From Ursus arctos (lineage: Eukaryota > Chordata > Mammalia > Carnivora > Ursidae), in assembly GCF_023065955.2 (NCBI RefSeq), contig NW_026623078.1, positions 6,706,199 to 6,770,198 on the forward strand: a DNA stretch of 64,000 nt, written 5' to 3'. Numbering within the stretch: position 1 is the first letter of the stretch; each line of letters opens with the position of its first letter. The notes under the pieces were generated by a model that had not been told where the DNA came from, searched no databases, and saw only the letters and a program-made list of their open reading frames with translations. Made by a program: the position numbers and the translations under genes. Below, in pieces: positions 38,791 to 50,496 of the stretch.

Positions 38791-40022
38791 GTGGACAATC
38801 TGTTAAGAACGGATTGTAATTTCTGGCTTTGAATTTTCCTGAAACAGTAGAAAAGACAAATGAGGAGGTGTTGAGTCAGATATTTCTGGAAACTTATTGA
38901 GTTTCAGGCTGCCTGTTGGGCATTTTGGGAGCCTGTGGATTGATAGCAATTCATTTAGGATTCATGGGTGAGGTTTCATTTGTAAGTGGACTTCGGCTCT
39001 CTGGTGGATGTTGCAGTGGTTAGTACAGTGGCAGAACAAACTGATGTCCTGCTAATTGCCAAAGGTTTGGAAATCTATCTATATTTGGAGGCTGCTGGTT
39101 TTATTGTCTACTTATTAAATTGCTAAATGACAGAGATTAATAACAGGAAATTCATTTAAATGGAAAACTCATAATAGTACCCCTGAGTATTCATTGATGA
39201 CAAATTCCATTCTAGTCATCCAGTGATCACTTCAAAATCCTGTGTCAGGCAGAGGCAGATAAAAATCCCAAAGCTTTCAAGACTGCAATTTACCCTGTGT
39301 AAATTGTGTGCTCTAGGATTTTCCATCCTGGGCTTCTGTAACAGGGTATAAGAGGACAGTTGAATCAGGAGGAGGTACAAGAGTAAGTGTTTGATGTCAG
39401 TGGGAAGTCTCTTTTAAACAAGCAAGATAAGTCTGTGAGGTAATGTGACTGATTTTACATTGGAGAATATTGCTTTGGCCTTTAAAAGAGAATCAGAGTT
39501 TAATAGAGTTAGTGGGTTGATCGATTTGGTTTGATGACACTGAGTTTTCCTATCCTCTTCCTGCCTCCCCTTTATAAAGTAATAATGACTACTGTTGCTT
39601 ATTTAAGGTAGATATTGAGGGAGGGAGAGAGAGTACTTGAAGGAATTGGCTCATGAGATTTGGGGCCTGGCCAATCTGATGTCTGCAGAGCAGGCCAGCA
39701 GGCTGGATGTTGGCCAGAGTCAGTCTTGCAGTCTTGAGTCTGGAAACAGGATTCCAGACAATTGTTACTGTCTCCTCTGTGAAGCTATTGTGGGGATTGC
39801 AGAGAGCTTGGGTGAAAGGTGAAAGGTGAAAGGAAAAGGCAAAGGGCAGAAAGGGACGGGTTTCAGGGTCTTTCAGTGCTTTATGAAGGATTTCAGTATA
39901 CAAAACACACACTAATATACCCGATATGGGTATCTAGTGGGGATTCTGGTCCTTTTAATTCAATTACTCCTTAGTAGATAAGATTTCTGCTGATTTCCTT
40001 AAAAACCTGGGATCAAAGTTTT
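38791..40022. other. No gene recognised; possible old dispersed repeat
   Basis: Noncoding. Positions 39630-39790 ('gaaggaattggctcatgagatttggggcctggc') recall a common mammalian dispersed repeat, but I cannot assign the family. The small tandem 'gaaaggtgaaaggtgaaaggaaaagg' lies at about 39813-39838. Confidence 0.35.
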
Positions 40023-40160
40023 TAAAATAATTTTTTATTATATTATGTTGGTCACTATACAGTACATCCCTAGCTTTTGATGTAAAGTTCCATGATTCAT
40101 TACTTGCGTATAACACCCAGTGCACCATGCAATACGTGCCCTCCTTAATACCTATCACCA
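40023..40160 (-). mobile_element. 5'-truncated carnivore L1 3' end, antisense
   Basis: Same L1 3' UTR again. 'gatcaaa' occurs at about 40011 and 40161 as a short target-site duplication. Confidence 0.85.
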
Positions 40161-40310
40161 GATCAAATTCTTACCTGCTTTCCAGATTGTGAAAATAAAG
40201 TCAAGTGATCTGCACAAAATGTACCCACAGTTATGATAGATCAGTTGGTTAAAGGGATAAAAAAGAGCAGGATCCAAATGTTTTTAAGATTAGTACTAGA
40301 CCTCTTTCTT

Positions 40311-40317
40311 TCTTTTT

Positions 40318-40361
<44 letters not shown>

Positions 40362-40363
40362 TC

Positions 40364-40416
<53 letters not shown>

Positions 40417-40418
40417 TC
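40311..40418. repeat. (CTTT)n microsatellite with CT interruption
   Basis: Polypyrimidine tract that represents the expanded tail of the antisense SINE to its right. Confidence 0.93.
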
Positions 40419-40542
40419 CTTATGTGCTTACTTACTTACTTACATACTTACTTATTTGGCTTCACGCCCAAGGTGGGGCTTGAAGTCGGGACTCTGAGAT
40501 CAAGAGTGGCATGCTCTACTGACTGAGCCAGCCAGGTGCCCC
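40419..40542 (-). mobile_element. Short-type carnivore SINE (SINEC), antisense
   Basis: Head 'ggggcacctggctggctcag' read on the minus strand at about 40523-40542, preceded by a (CTTA)n stretch. Confidence 0.85.
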
Positions 40543-41147
40543 AGAATCCAAATTTTCAGATACATTGCCTGACAAAATAGGTCCTCACTCAGTAATGTTC
40601 ATTAGTTCAACAGAACAACAATAGAACCGAAGACTGGCTTTACTTGGCACAGCTTCTCAAAAAATTTTATATTTTCTTTTTTCCTCCATCTTTCTTGAGG
40701 TGTAATCAACAGACAAATAAAGATTGAATGTATTTAAGGTGGCCATGTGATTTGATAAAGATGTACATTGTGACATGATTACCATGATCAACACACTTTT
40801 CTACTTTCCTTGATGCAAAATTTTAAGCTTCAAGTTAGTATTCGCTTATATCTCTTAATGTATGCTATTTATTTGTATTAATTAAAAATGAGTATTTTCC
40901 TTATATACAAAATATTTTTTGAGTAAATGAATGGCTTTTGATGAACAGATTTTGGAACCTGTTCAAAGATAGTTCTAATAGTGCCCATAATAATTACTGA
41001 TCAAAGCGGAAAGGGCAAGTAGGCTTAGTACTCTACCTTACTTGGCTAGAAGAAGGCAGAAATATTGAAAAGGACAAACGAAAAATTAACAGAGAAGGAA
41101 GGAGTTTGAAAAAAATCCAGAGACCAAATTAAAAGGGTGAAACTACT

Positions 41148-41343
41148 TTTTTCTAAAGACTTTATTTGTTCATTTGACAGAGAGAGAGAGAAAGAGAGAG
41201 AACACAAAAAGAGGGAACTGCAGAGGGAGAAGCAGGCACCCCGCTGAGCAGGGAGCCTGACTTGGGGCCCCATCCCAGGACCCAGGGACCACGACCTGAG
41301 CTGAAGGCAGATGCTCAGCTGATTGAGCCACCCAGGCATCTGC
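41148..41343 (-). mobile_element. Carnivore SINE (SINEC), antisense
   Basis: Antisense copy with GA-rich body at 41181-41215 and tRNA-like head ending near 41340. Older than the young subfamily. Confidence 0.88.
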
Positions 41344-42349
41344 CCTAAGAGTGAAATTATTTTAACAGAAAACCAGGTACTAATGTCATAGTGTTTTAAA
41401 ACATTTTGCTTTCTCTCTGTTTCATTTCAGAAGGGATTATGGAAGTAGTGGAAGAAAGAACATGATAACAGTTAGCTACATCACCCCTGTGTCACTGAAG
41501 AACATTGGTGAGTTTTACCACCTCTTCACTTGCATTGCCTGCCATGCCTTCTGTGGGGTATGTACCCGTATGCATGTGTGTTCATGGTACTGAGCAAGAC
41601 CCATTCTCAAACACTTGTCTGTTATGTTGCGCAAGTGTGTAGTATTTATACATTTAGTAGAAGGCCTTTTAACTTACGAGAATTATTTTAACCTCTTTGC
41701 TGTCTCAGGACTCAGTATACTTTTTCAATGTGTTGCTTTCTGCACAGGCACCCCTGCACCCCTAAGAAACCACAAATACACACACCCTCTATGATTCCTC
41801 AAAATGTCTAGGATTATGCCTTGCCACCTTTTAGATTTTGCCACAGCACCTGTTCCTTCTCTCTAGTCATCAAAAAAGTCATAGAATTATGGAGTTTTGA
41901 GGTTGGAAGGGATCAATACCATCACTAGCACAGTGCCTGCTAGGCATTCACAAATGTTTGTGGAATGAATGTCGAATGAGATACACTCTTTCAAAGAGAG
42001 AAGGAGTCTCTTCTACTGGCAGATGGTCATTCAGTCTTTGCTTGTTTGTGGAAGCAAGGGAGTCTTTACTACCACCAGAGAAAGCCTGTCTTTCCTGAGC
42101 TCTGAAAGTCAGCATACAGATTCGATTTGGGCTGTTCTGGAGAAGAAATGGCAGAGTACAGCTGAAGCATGAGAGTTCTGCTCCCCTGGGCTTCCTGATC
42201 CAGTGTCACTCTCTGAGACATAACTCACCAGGACCGCATCCTTGGAATATCTGAGGGAGGTGCTTTTGAGTCTTTCTCTGGACACAGAGAAGAGGACACT
42301 ATTTGGTTCTTACCTTAAAGCATCCTCACCTTTAAAATCCTCAGAGAAG
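41344..42349. other. No gene recognised; L2-like 3' end
   Basis: Positions 41905-41975 ('agcacagtgcctgctaggcattcacaaatg...gaatgaatg') resemble the extreme 3' end of L2. The 67-codon ORF at 41969 has no domain. Confidence 0.4.
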
Positions 42350-42549
42350 GGGCACCTGGGTGATTCAGTGGGTTAAGCATCTGACTCTTGATCTCAGCTC
42401 AGGTCTTGAGCTCAGGGTTGTGAGATTGAGCCCCACATCAGGCTCTGCCCTGGTGTGGAGTCTGCTTAAGATTCTCACTCTCGCTCCCCCTCTGCCCCTC
42501 TGTCCCACCACCCTTAGAAAGCAACAACAACAACAACAACAACAACAAC
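42350..42549 (+). mobile_element. Carnivore SINE (SINEC) with (CAA)n tail
   Basis: 'ggggcacctgggtgattcag' head and CT-rich body. Tail has become a (CAA)n run at about 42524-42549. Confidence 0.9.
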
Positions 42550-42631
42550 TTAAGAGCCTCAGAGAAGTTTTCTTTCTCCACTTGTTTTGGTTGGCAGCTA
42601 GGTAAATAATATCATAATATACTATGAAGAA

Positions 42632-42666
42632 TAAGATCTTTTTTAAAGAAAAGATTTAGTTACTCA

Positions 42667-42704
<38 letters not shown>

Positions 42705-42796
42705 GGGATTGTGTTTGATATCACAACCCTGACATCATGACCTGAGCCAAAACCAAGACTCACACACATGACCAACTGAGCTACCCAGGTGCCCCA
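42632..42796 (-). mobile_element. Carnivore SINE (SINEC), antisense, with (GA)n
   Basis: Antisense head 'ggggcacctgggtagctcag' ends at 42796. The body contains an expanded (GA)n at about 42669-42700. Confidence 0.85.
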
Positions 42797-42939
42797 GTAG
42801 TTATTGCTTTTTAGGAAAATTTCAATGTAATGGACAGAAAGAAGTGTTTTTTTGTTTTTAATATTTCAGTACCATAAAATAGGCATGAAGGAGTAGACAT
42901 AGGATTTGATTGTATCAGCAAAGTTTTCTTTTCTTTTTC

Positions 42940-43133
42940 TTTTTTTTTAAAAAGAGTTTATTTATTTATTTGATGGAGCCAGCCAGCGAGAGAGGGCACA
43001 CAAGCAGGGGGAGTGGGAGAGGAAGAAGCAGGCTCCTAGCGGAGGAGCCTGATGTGGGGCTCGATCCCAGAATGCCGGGATCACGCCCTGAGCCAAAGGC
43101 AGAGGCTTAACGACTGTGCCACCCAGGCGCCCC
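42940..43133 (-). mobile_element. Young carnivore SINE (SINEC), antisense
   Basis: Full young copy. Perfect direct repeats 'agcaaagttttctt' at about 42917-42930 and 43135-43148 are the target-site duplication. Confidence 0.94.
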
Positions 43134-43399
43134 CAGCAAAGTTTTCTTGAAGGTGGGGGTAACATGGCAGAAGCAGTAACCAACCTGCTTGGAGAGAGGA
43201 GTACGTAGGGGAAAAAGGAGGATTCCAGACTGGAAAAATAAACAGGTATTAGTCTGTCGCAGGCTTTGGATGTACATTTAATTTGATAGGAAGAGTGAAA
43301 TGGTGAAAGACTTTAGTTGGGAGTCATATTTTGGAAGATTAATTTGGTGTTATCTGTGGGTTAGACCGAAATGAAAAAAGGCAGCCAACTAGTGGCTAA

Positions 43400-43560
43400 G
43401 AGTTTTGGCAACTTGACCTATTCTTGTCAGATTCATGTATCTCATCTGCAAGCCAGGAATAGTAATGCCTATGCCATGGTGCAGTTGTGGTTACTAGAAA
43501 TGTGTATATAAAATGTTGGGAACAGCTCCTGGTACACAATGGGTGTATTGTAACAGTCGC
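43400..43560 (+). repeat. MIR SINE (partial)
   Basis: 'gtatctcatctgcaagccaggaatagtaatgcctatg...ctcctggtacacaatgg' fits the second half of MIR. Confidence 0.5.
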
Positions 43561-43715
43561 TATTAGGTTGCTCTTCTATTTTATATGCCCTGATAATAAA
43601 TAAGCAATTCATAATGGAATGTAGAATCACTTCAGTGAGTTCTAGTCCTGTAATATTAAAGCTAAATTAGCTTTCATGGTCCCCCCCGCCACAAGGTCCT
43701 TTGACAATTCATTGG

Positions 43716-44761
43716 ATGGATGCTCTAAATCAAACAAGAGTGATTGAATTTGTCTCCTTGGGACTCACTGAGAGCTGGGTGCTGGAGGCACTATTTTCTG
43801 TAGCATTTTCCATCACATATGTACTGACCCTTTTGGGGAACACTCTCATCATAGTTACTATAGTTTTTAGTCTGCATATCCATACCCCCATGTACTTCTT
43901 CCTGAGCAATCTGTCCTTTATTGACATCTGCCACTCATCTGTCACTGTGCCCAAGATGCTAGAGGGCTTGCTTTTGGAGAGAAAGATGATTTCCTTTGAT
44001 AATTGCATCGCACAGCTGTTCTTTCTACATCTGTTTGCTTGTGCTGAGATCTTTCTGCTGACCATCATGGCTTATGATCGTTATGGAGCCATCTGTGCTC
44101 TGCTGCACTATCCCAATGTGATGAACATCAGGTCTGTGTACAGCTTGTGTTTGCTCTCTGGTTGGGGGGTTCTGTTCACTCTCTGGTGCAGACCTTCCTG
44201 ACCATTCGTCTACCTTACTGCAGCCACAACATTATTGATAGCTACTTCTGCGACGTGCCCCCTGTCATCAAGCTGGCATGCACAGATGCGTACCTCACGG
44301 GAATGCTCATTGTGTCTAACAGTGGAACCGTCTCCCTCACCTGTTTCCCGGCTTTGGTCACCTCTTACACGGTCATCCTGGTTTCTCTTCGAAAACAGTC
44401 AGCTGAGGGGCGCCGGAAAGCCCTGCCTACCTGCTCAGCCCACTTCATGGTGGTTGGCTTCTTCTTCGGACCATGTATCTTCCTCTACCCTTGGGCAGAC
44501 ACCAGCTTCTGCATGGACAAGGTGGTGTCCGTCTTCTACACGGTGGTCACCCCTCAGCTAAATCCCTTCATTTACACCTTGAGGAATGAGGAGGTAAAAA
44601 GTGCCATCAAACATCTCAGACAGGAACAGGTTTTTTTCATGAAGTCAGGCACACAATGGATTTGGAGTCACAAGTATAATTATGGCCATATCTTTAACAA
44701 GACAGTGGAAGTAAAAAAACAGAATCAGATCAAATGGCACAGAGCAGAACTTCTTTTTTAA
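43716..44761 (+). pseudogene. OR4E2: OR4E2 olfactory receptor with one frameshift and extended C-terminus
   Basis: From the ATG at 43716 (MDALNQTRVIEFV) the product follows the OR4E2 pattern closely: TM1 'LTLLGNTLI', 'PMYFFLSNLSFIDICHSS', 'LEGLLLERKMISFDNCI', 'MAYDRYGAICALLHYPNV'. At about 44131-44133 ('catcaggtctgtg') one base appears missing, and the frame moves to 'VQLVFALWLGG'. The second frame then runs unbroken through 'IIDSYFCDVPPVIKLACTD', 'KALPTCSAHFMVV' and TM7 'PQLNPFIYTLRNEEVKSAIK'. The usual OR4E2 stop soon after 'VFFxKS' is absent, so the frame continues about 35 residues to 44761. The DRY motif carries DRYGAIC in place of the usual DRYVAIC. Whether the frameshift is real decides pseudogene or gene. 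It lies tail to tail with OR4E1. Confidence 0.92.
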
Positions 44762-44831
44762 AGGGAAGGACTTATTAACTTTTACTTACATAAAGGAAAC
44801 GATCATGGTGGAACCTAAAGGAAAAAGAATC

Positions 44832-45018
44832 TGGGGCTTCCTCGGTGGCTCACTCGGTTAAGTGTCTGCCTTCGGTTCAGGTCATGATCCCGGAGTCCTA
44901 GGATGGAGCCTGGAGTGCAGCTCCCTGCTCAGACGGGACTCTGCTTCTCCCTCTGCCTCTCACCCCACTCGTGCTCTCTCACTCTCTCTCCCTCTCAAAT
45001 AAATAAATAAAATCTGAA
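44832..45018 (+). mobile_element. Carnivore SINE (SINEC)
   Basis: Starts 'ggggcttcctcggtggctc', ends 'ctctcaaataaataaataaaatctg' plus A tail. Direct repeats 'aaaaagaatctgg' at about 44821-44833 and 45019-45031 are the target-site duplication. Confidence 0.93.
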
Positions 45019-45031
45019 AAAAAAAGAATCT

Positions 45032-45589
45032 GGAAAACTTGAAAGAAGGCTTCTGGTTTCACTAGTAAAAGATCACAATTTGGGGCATGGACTGAGTTTC
45101 AGGAACAGGTACACTTGCGAGATAACTTATTTTCTTGATTTGTGGATTCTGTGGGTTATTGCCTCTGGGAAGTGATATCACACTTAGGTTCTATAAATTA
45201 AAGTGGTTTTAATTTTACCTTTTAATGTAGATTCAAGGTGTTTATTTAAGCCATCAATGATTTGTAGTGAATTAAACTTACTTTGAACGTGATTCCTCAT
45301 TCCTGCAACTATTTTGTATTTTTCATAATACTTTGATAAAATCAAGGTGGAAATGTATAAAGAACTTACTGTAAAATAAAGTTTATTGGTGTAGAATTTA
45401 GTTCCATAAAATGCATGCATTTTAATTGGACAGTTTGAGAAATTTTGACAAAGGTATATATACACCCACGTAACCATGTCTCCAGTCAAGATATAGGGCA
45501 TTTCCATCACCCAGAGAGTTTCTTCAGTCCCTTCCCAGCCAATCCCTCTATCTCCACCCAAGCATGCAAGCATCTGATTTTTGTCGCTA
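45032..45589. other. No gene recognised
   Basis: Noncoding. A 129-codon minus-strand ORF at 45184-45573 has no domain, shows no coding character and overlaps what may be the edge of the old L1. Confidence 0.4.
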
Positions 45590-46780
45590 TGAATTAGATG
45601 TGTCTTTCCTAGAGCTTCATATACATTGAATCATACAGTACGAACTTTCCTGTGCCTGACTTCTTTAGCTCTGCATGCTGTTTCTGAGATTAACCTACGT
45701 CTTTTGTGGGTATTAGCAGTTTGTTTTTTCTTATTGTTGAATAATATCTCATGGTATGGGTATGCCACAGTTGTTTATTCAGTCATTTACTGATGGACAT
45801 TTGGGTGTTTTCAGTTTTTGGCAGTTGTGAATAAAGTAGATATAAATGTTTACTTACAGGTTATTTTGGCCACAGGTCTTCATTTCTCCTGGGTAAATAC
45901 CTAGGAGTAGAATTCTTGGATCATATAGTAAGTGTATGTTCAGCTCGTAAGAAACTAGAAGGCTGTTTTTCCAAGTGGTTGTATGATTTTTTGAAGTTGT
46001 TTATCTTTAAATAAACTCTACCCCTGCTGTGGGGCTCGAACTCATGACCCTGAGATGAAGAGTCTCACGCTCCACTGACTGAGCCAGCCAGGTGCCCCCA
46101 AAGTGGTTGTATGATTTTATGTTCTCATCAGAAGTCGAAGAGTTTAACATCCAATAACTGTTATTGTCAATATTTAATTTTAGGCCTGAAATTCCTGTGG
46201 TTTACTCTGCATTTTCCTAATTACTGATGATGCTGAGAATCTTTTAATCTGCTTATTATCCTTTCCTATATCTTGTGTTGTGATGTGTCTGTTCAAATAT
46301 TTTGCTAATTTATTATGATTAGTTTTTTCTTCTTGTCACTATGTTATAAGAGTAAACAAAGTATTCTTTGTATATTCTGGATGCAAGATCTTTGTTGGAT
46401 ATATGTCTTGGTAATATTTTTTCTCATGCTGTGGCTTGCAGTTTTATTTTCTGAATGATATATTTTGAAGAGCAGAAGTTTATATTTGGATTGTCTTATT
46501 TATCATTCTTTTACTTTTAAGATTGATGCCTTTTGTGTCCTAAGAAATCTTCACCTCCCCCAAAGTCTCAAAGATTTTCTCCTAGTTTCTTTTAGAAATT
46601 TTACAGTTCAGCTTTAAATTTTAGGTTTGTGATCCATTTTAAGTTTCCTTTGATACATGGCGTGAGATGAGGGTTGAGATTAATTTTTCCCATCTACCTA
46701 GATGATCCAGTACCATTTAAAAATACTTTCTTCCCCCTTGCCTTGTCTTGGCACCATTTTGAAAGTTGGTTGACCCTTGA
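45590..46780 (-). mobile_element. Old antisense L1 3' part
   Basis: Antisense L1: 'ggtatgccacagttgtttattcagtcatttactgatggacatttggg', 'tttctcctgggtaaatacctaggagtagaattcttgg', 'cctcccccaaagtctcaaagattttctcctag'. Split by a short SINE at 45993-46099. Confidence 0.8.
45993..46099 (-). mobile_element. Short-type carnivore SINE (SINEC), antisense
   Basis: Inserted in the old L1. Perfect target-site duplication 'aagtggttgtatgatttt' at about 45975-45992 and 46101-46118, 18 bp. Confidence 0.95.
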
Positions 46781-46789
46781 GAAGACATG

Positions 46790-47166
46790 AAAGTATTCTT
46801 TTGACCTCTTCACCATCATCTCTCACCATTCTCTGCCTTAGGGTCTAAGCTGTAACCACACTACCCTTTCTTTGCTTGGACCAAGCCAGGGTCTTTCCCA
46901 ACACCTGCCATTTCCTCTGCCTAGAATGTTCATCACCTGTCTTTTTTCATGCAGGCCTCCTCTTTATCTTTCCGATCTTAGCTTCTATGTCATTTGTCAA
47001 AGAGACCTTCTTTGCCTCACCACTCTGAAGACAGTCTTTTCTGAAACTCTCTATCAACATTCAGTGTGTTTTTTTTTTACAGGATTTGTTATGATCTGTA
47101 ATTAAATGTATTTGTTTATATTTTTGTTTCCTATTTTCACTAGACTCTAAACTACATAAAGGAGGG

Positions 47167-47216
<50 letters not shown>

Positions 47217-47275
47217 GTAAGCCTGGTCCTTAGCACATAACAGGTGCTTGGTAAAAATTTGTCAAATGAATGAAT
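46790..47275 (+). repeat. L2 LINE 3' end with (GT)n
   Basis: 'ccatttcctctgcctagaatgttcatcac', 'cttagcttctatgtcatttg', then '(GT)n' at 47171-47211 and 'cctggtccttagcacataacaggtgcttgg...gaatgaatag', a good L2 3' match. Confidence 0.75.
47171..47212. repeat. (GT)n microsatellite
   Basis: Pure GT dinucleotide run of about 20 units inside the L2. Confidence 0.95.
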
Positions 47276-47524
47276 AGTAAGATATCCCCATTTCATTGCT
47301 CTGATGGCAGATTTTTCCTGGCCACTTGAGGATATCAGTACCTTCAGTGACTCAAAGTCTTCTTTCTACATCACTGAAGTCGTAAGCAAACTCACTTGGT
47401 CTGAGTCACCGGTGTTTGCTGAGCCGTTTAGGCAAGCATCTGAGTGAATGATGTAGTCAAGTGCTGCCCAGCAATCTAAAGGTTCATTTCAACATTAGTT
47501 ACCACCCTAAGACAACAGCCCGGA

Positions 47525-47745
47525 GAGGCGACATGGTGTAGTGAAAATAGCATGAGTTTGTGTTGATGCACTTGGCTTAATAGCCTGCTTCCAGCATTTC
47601 CTAGATGGGTGACCTTGGGCATACCGTTGGCTCTCTCTGAGCTTTTGTTCCATCATTGTAAACAAACATAAAACCTACCTCTCAAGTGGCTGTGGGCATG
47701 GAGTAAATATAGAGTGCCTAGAACAATTTCCAGCATATGGAAGAT
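47525..47745 (+). repeat. MIR SINE
   Basis: Nearly complete MIR: 'acatggtgtagtgaaaatagcatgag', 'gggtgaccttgggcatac', 'ggcatggagtaaatatagagtgcctagaac'. Confidence 0.7.
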
Positions 47746-47894
47746 CCTGAAAATCACAGCTACTGGTATGATTGTCAAATATTGGACTGAAGAGAATTCA
47801 TAAGTCGTAAAGCCCGATAAATGTTAGGTGACATATTCTTTGCAAGGCATTTCTTGGATGTGGAGCACCAGGCCTCTTAAGAGCCTAGACATTG

Positions 47895-48843
47895 TCATTT
47901 TTTCCCTCTCCCCTCCAACCTCCCCATGAACTTGTTCAAGGCATTCTTCGTGTCTTCATTCCTGAGAGTATAGGTGATGGGGTTCTGCAGAGGGGTCACT
48001 GCGGTGAAGAACACAGACACCACCTTGTCCTCCAGGAGGCTGGTGGATGGACGGGAATAGATGAAGATGCAGTGCCCCAGGAAGAGTGTGACGACAGTGA
48101 GGTGTGCTGCACAGGTGGATAAGGCCTTCCGCCTGCCTTCAGAGATCTGTTGCCTCAGGCTCACCAGGATGACCGCATAGGACACCACGAGGACCACAAA
48201 ACAGACCACAGAGATCAGCCCGCTGTTGGAGACAATGAGGATTTCAATGATGTGGGTGTCCATGCAGGCCAGTTTGATCACCTGAGGCACATCCCAGAAG
48301 AAGCTGTCAATCTCATCAGGACCACAGTGGGGCAGCTTGATGGTGAGGGAGGTCAGCGATATGGAGTGGATGGTGTCCCCCCGTCCAGAGGGCCACAGCC
48401 AGCAGCACACATACTTTCCAGTTCATCACTGTCCTGTACTGCAGGGGTTTGCAAATGGCCACGTACCAATCGTAGGCCATGACTGTGAGGAGAAAGATCT
48501 CAGTGCAGGCAAAGAGGTGCAGGAAGAACATCTGGGTGACACAGGCCTCAAAGGAGATGAGCTTCTCTTCTGACCACATATCTCTGAGCATCTTGGGGAC
48601 AGTGACCGTGGAGTGGCAGACATCAATAAAAGATAGGTTACTGAGGAAGAAATACATAGGGGTATGGAGCCGGTGGTCATAGATAATAGTTATGACAATG
48701 AGGATGTTCCCAATCAGTGTCAGGACATAGGAAGTGAGGAACAGGGCAAACACAGTCATCCGCACCTTCTGATTGACAGACAAGCCTCTAAGCCGAATGT
48801 ATGTCATGGAAGTGGTTTGATTGAGTAGGTCTGCCTCTTCCAT
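47895..48843 (-). pseudogene. OR4E1: OR4E1 olfactory receptor with one frameshift
   Basis: From the ATG at 48843 (MEEADLLNQTTSMTYIRLRG) this is OR4E1, about 315 residues. TM1 'LIGNILIVITIIYDHRLHT', 'PMYFFLSNLSFIDVCHST' and 'KLISFEACVTQMFFLHLF' are normal. One extra base next to a G6 run at about 48378-48384, in 'ALWTGG', shifts the frame. The other frame (48410-47895) continues with 'IHSISLTSLTIKLPHCGPDEID', TM5, 'KALSTCAAHLTVV' and TM7 'LQNPITYTLRNED' to the stop at 47895. The 949-bp span is one over a multiple of three. Two other key sites are altered: MAYDRY reads MAYDWY, and the EL2 'FFCDVP' reads FFWDVP, losing a conserved cysteine. These changes point to loss of function even apart from the frameshift. 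It converges on OR4E2. Confidence 0.92.
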
Positions 48844-49459
48844 TCTCTTTGTTGGACACTCTGCAAAGAACTAGGAAAAAAAAAAAATAACACTTAGCAT
48901 CTGTATCAATCATCTGGTCACTTAATGTCTTCTGTGTTTGCTTTTCCCTCCATCTGGAGTTTATGGTCCAGTATCTTATTTTAAAAACCCCATTCAGCAT
49001 CTTCAATCATGCTGCATACACAGTAGGCACCACAGAGACGTTTTTGGGAAAATAGTGCAGAGAATCATGATTCACCAAGAGATATAGGCAGCCTTGGAGA
49101 GCGGAGGGCTTATATTTACTCATAAATCTTTAGCAGGGAAGAAACCAGGATTTTTCTATCCCCAGCCAGTAACATGTTCAAAGTTGTACACAGCCTGGCC
49201 TTGAGCATGGTTTTCTCTATTGCCTGTTGACTACATTTGTCACTCGTCCAAAGGACTTCCACCCCTGCTCGCTCTGCCGTGACGCCCTGGGACTGTTATG
49301 GCAGTGACCTGGTCTGTGGCCGGTAGACGCTTTTCCCCAGTCGGCTGGACAACGGGCAGTGTGGTTGGGGTGTCTTAGAAAGAGCTGAGAGTTTTCCTCA
49401 TTTCTTTCTTTCCTCCCCTCCCCCTCCCCTCCTCTTTTTGTTTGTTTGTTTGTTTCTTG
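48844..49459. other. No gene recognised
   Basis: Immediate upstream region of OR4E1. No promoter or upstream noncoding exon can be identified. A pyrimidine-rich TTTG repeat is at 49436-49455. Confidence 0.4.
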
Positions 49460-49605
49460 TTTTCATTTTATAGATAGAGAAAATGAGGCAGAGAGAGGTA
49501 AAGCAACGGGCTTAAGTTCACAGAGCTTAAGTTCACAGCTGTGTCCAGATCACAGGCCTCCTGAGTCCTGACCCAGGCTCTCTATGCCACCACTCTGACC
49601 TGAAT
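49460..49605 (-). repeat. MIR SINE, antisense
   Basis: 'ttttatagatagagaaaatgaggcagagagaggtaaagcaac' is the classic antisense MIR core. An internal 15-bp tandem duplication, 'cttaagttcacag(ag)', occurs at about 49510-49538. Confidence 0.75.
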
Positions 49606-50250
49606 CATTTATGTGATGGTTGGCATAATTAGGGCGCTAAGTGGAATGCGTCTTGGTGAGCTGCCTCTTCCTCTGCTAGGTGCACCCCACCAGCCTGGTT
49701 GGGCATCTGTGGGGAGTCTAGTCTCTCTTTTCTCGCTTGTCTTCATGTCACGGCCTGGATGCACAGTCTTCCAGGGGTGCCCAGTCATGCATGCCGCTCT
49801 CTTGGTTCCTGGGGCCCGCTTATCCTGTGCTATCTTCTTCCCATCACTGGTCACTACTGGAGCATTCCCTCGTTCCTCAAGGGCAGGCTCTCTGCCAGAC
49901 AAATGAATCAGCTCCACATTGCTTATGAAAAAGGACTAGAGAACTCTTTCTCTTCTGCTTCTAGTTATCTCTTCCTTCTCCAGCATTTCCTATTACTCAT
50001 CATGATGGTCTTCTGAAGACAGAGGCCCTTGTGATAGTCTATATCAATAGAGGGAAGATTAAGGTAGTGTCAAACTAGGAAACTAGCAAAGTAGAGTCAT
50101 GGGAAAAGAAGGTATTTCTGGGCCAGGAGAAGTCTTTTAGTTAACATTTGAATTAAACTCATGGTGTTTAGAGCTTAGATTAATATTTATTGTAACATCT
50201 TAATGTAGTGACAGATTAACTTTACTATTAAGCAGTTTTTCTTAGTGGGG
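49606..50250. other. No gene recognised
   Basis: Noncoding. Overlapping ORFs in several frames at 49609-50016 reflect a low stop density in GC-rich sequence; no domain is recognised. Confidence 0.4.
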
Positions 50251-50440
50251 GTGCCTGGGTGGCTCCGTTAGTTAAGCGTCTACCTTCGGCTCAGGTCATG
50301 ATCCCAGAGTCCCGGGATTGAGTCCAGCATTCATCTCCTGGCTCAAAGGGGAGTCTGCTTCTCCCTCTGACCATCTCCCCTGCCCCCTCTCATGCTCTCT
50401 CTCACTCTCTCTCTCAAATAAAGAAACAAAATCTTAAAAA
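50251..50440 (+). mobile_element. Carnivore SINE (SINEC)
   Basis: 'gggtgcctgggtggctccg' to 'ctctcaaataaagaaacaaaatctt' plus A tail. Short direct repeats 'ttcttagt' lie at 50239 and 50452. Confidence 0.92.
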
Positions 50441-50496
50441 AAAGAGAAATATTTCTTAGTATTCACTTAAAGCTTCTGCTCTTTCATTGTTTTCTA

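Noticed and set aside
45184..45573. 129-codon minus-strand ORF between the OR4E genes
   Set aside because: AT-rich, no domain, no conservation evidence; borders an old L1.
48150..48482. Plus-strand ORFs opposite OR4E1
   Set aside because: Antisense shadows of a conserved receptor sequence.
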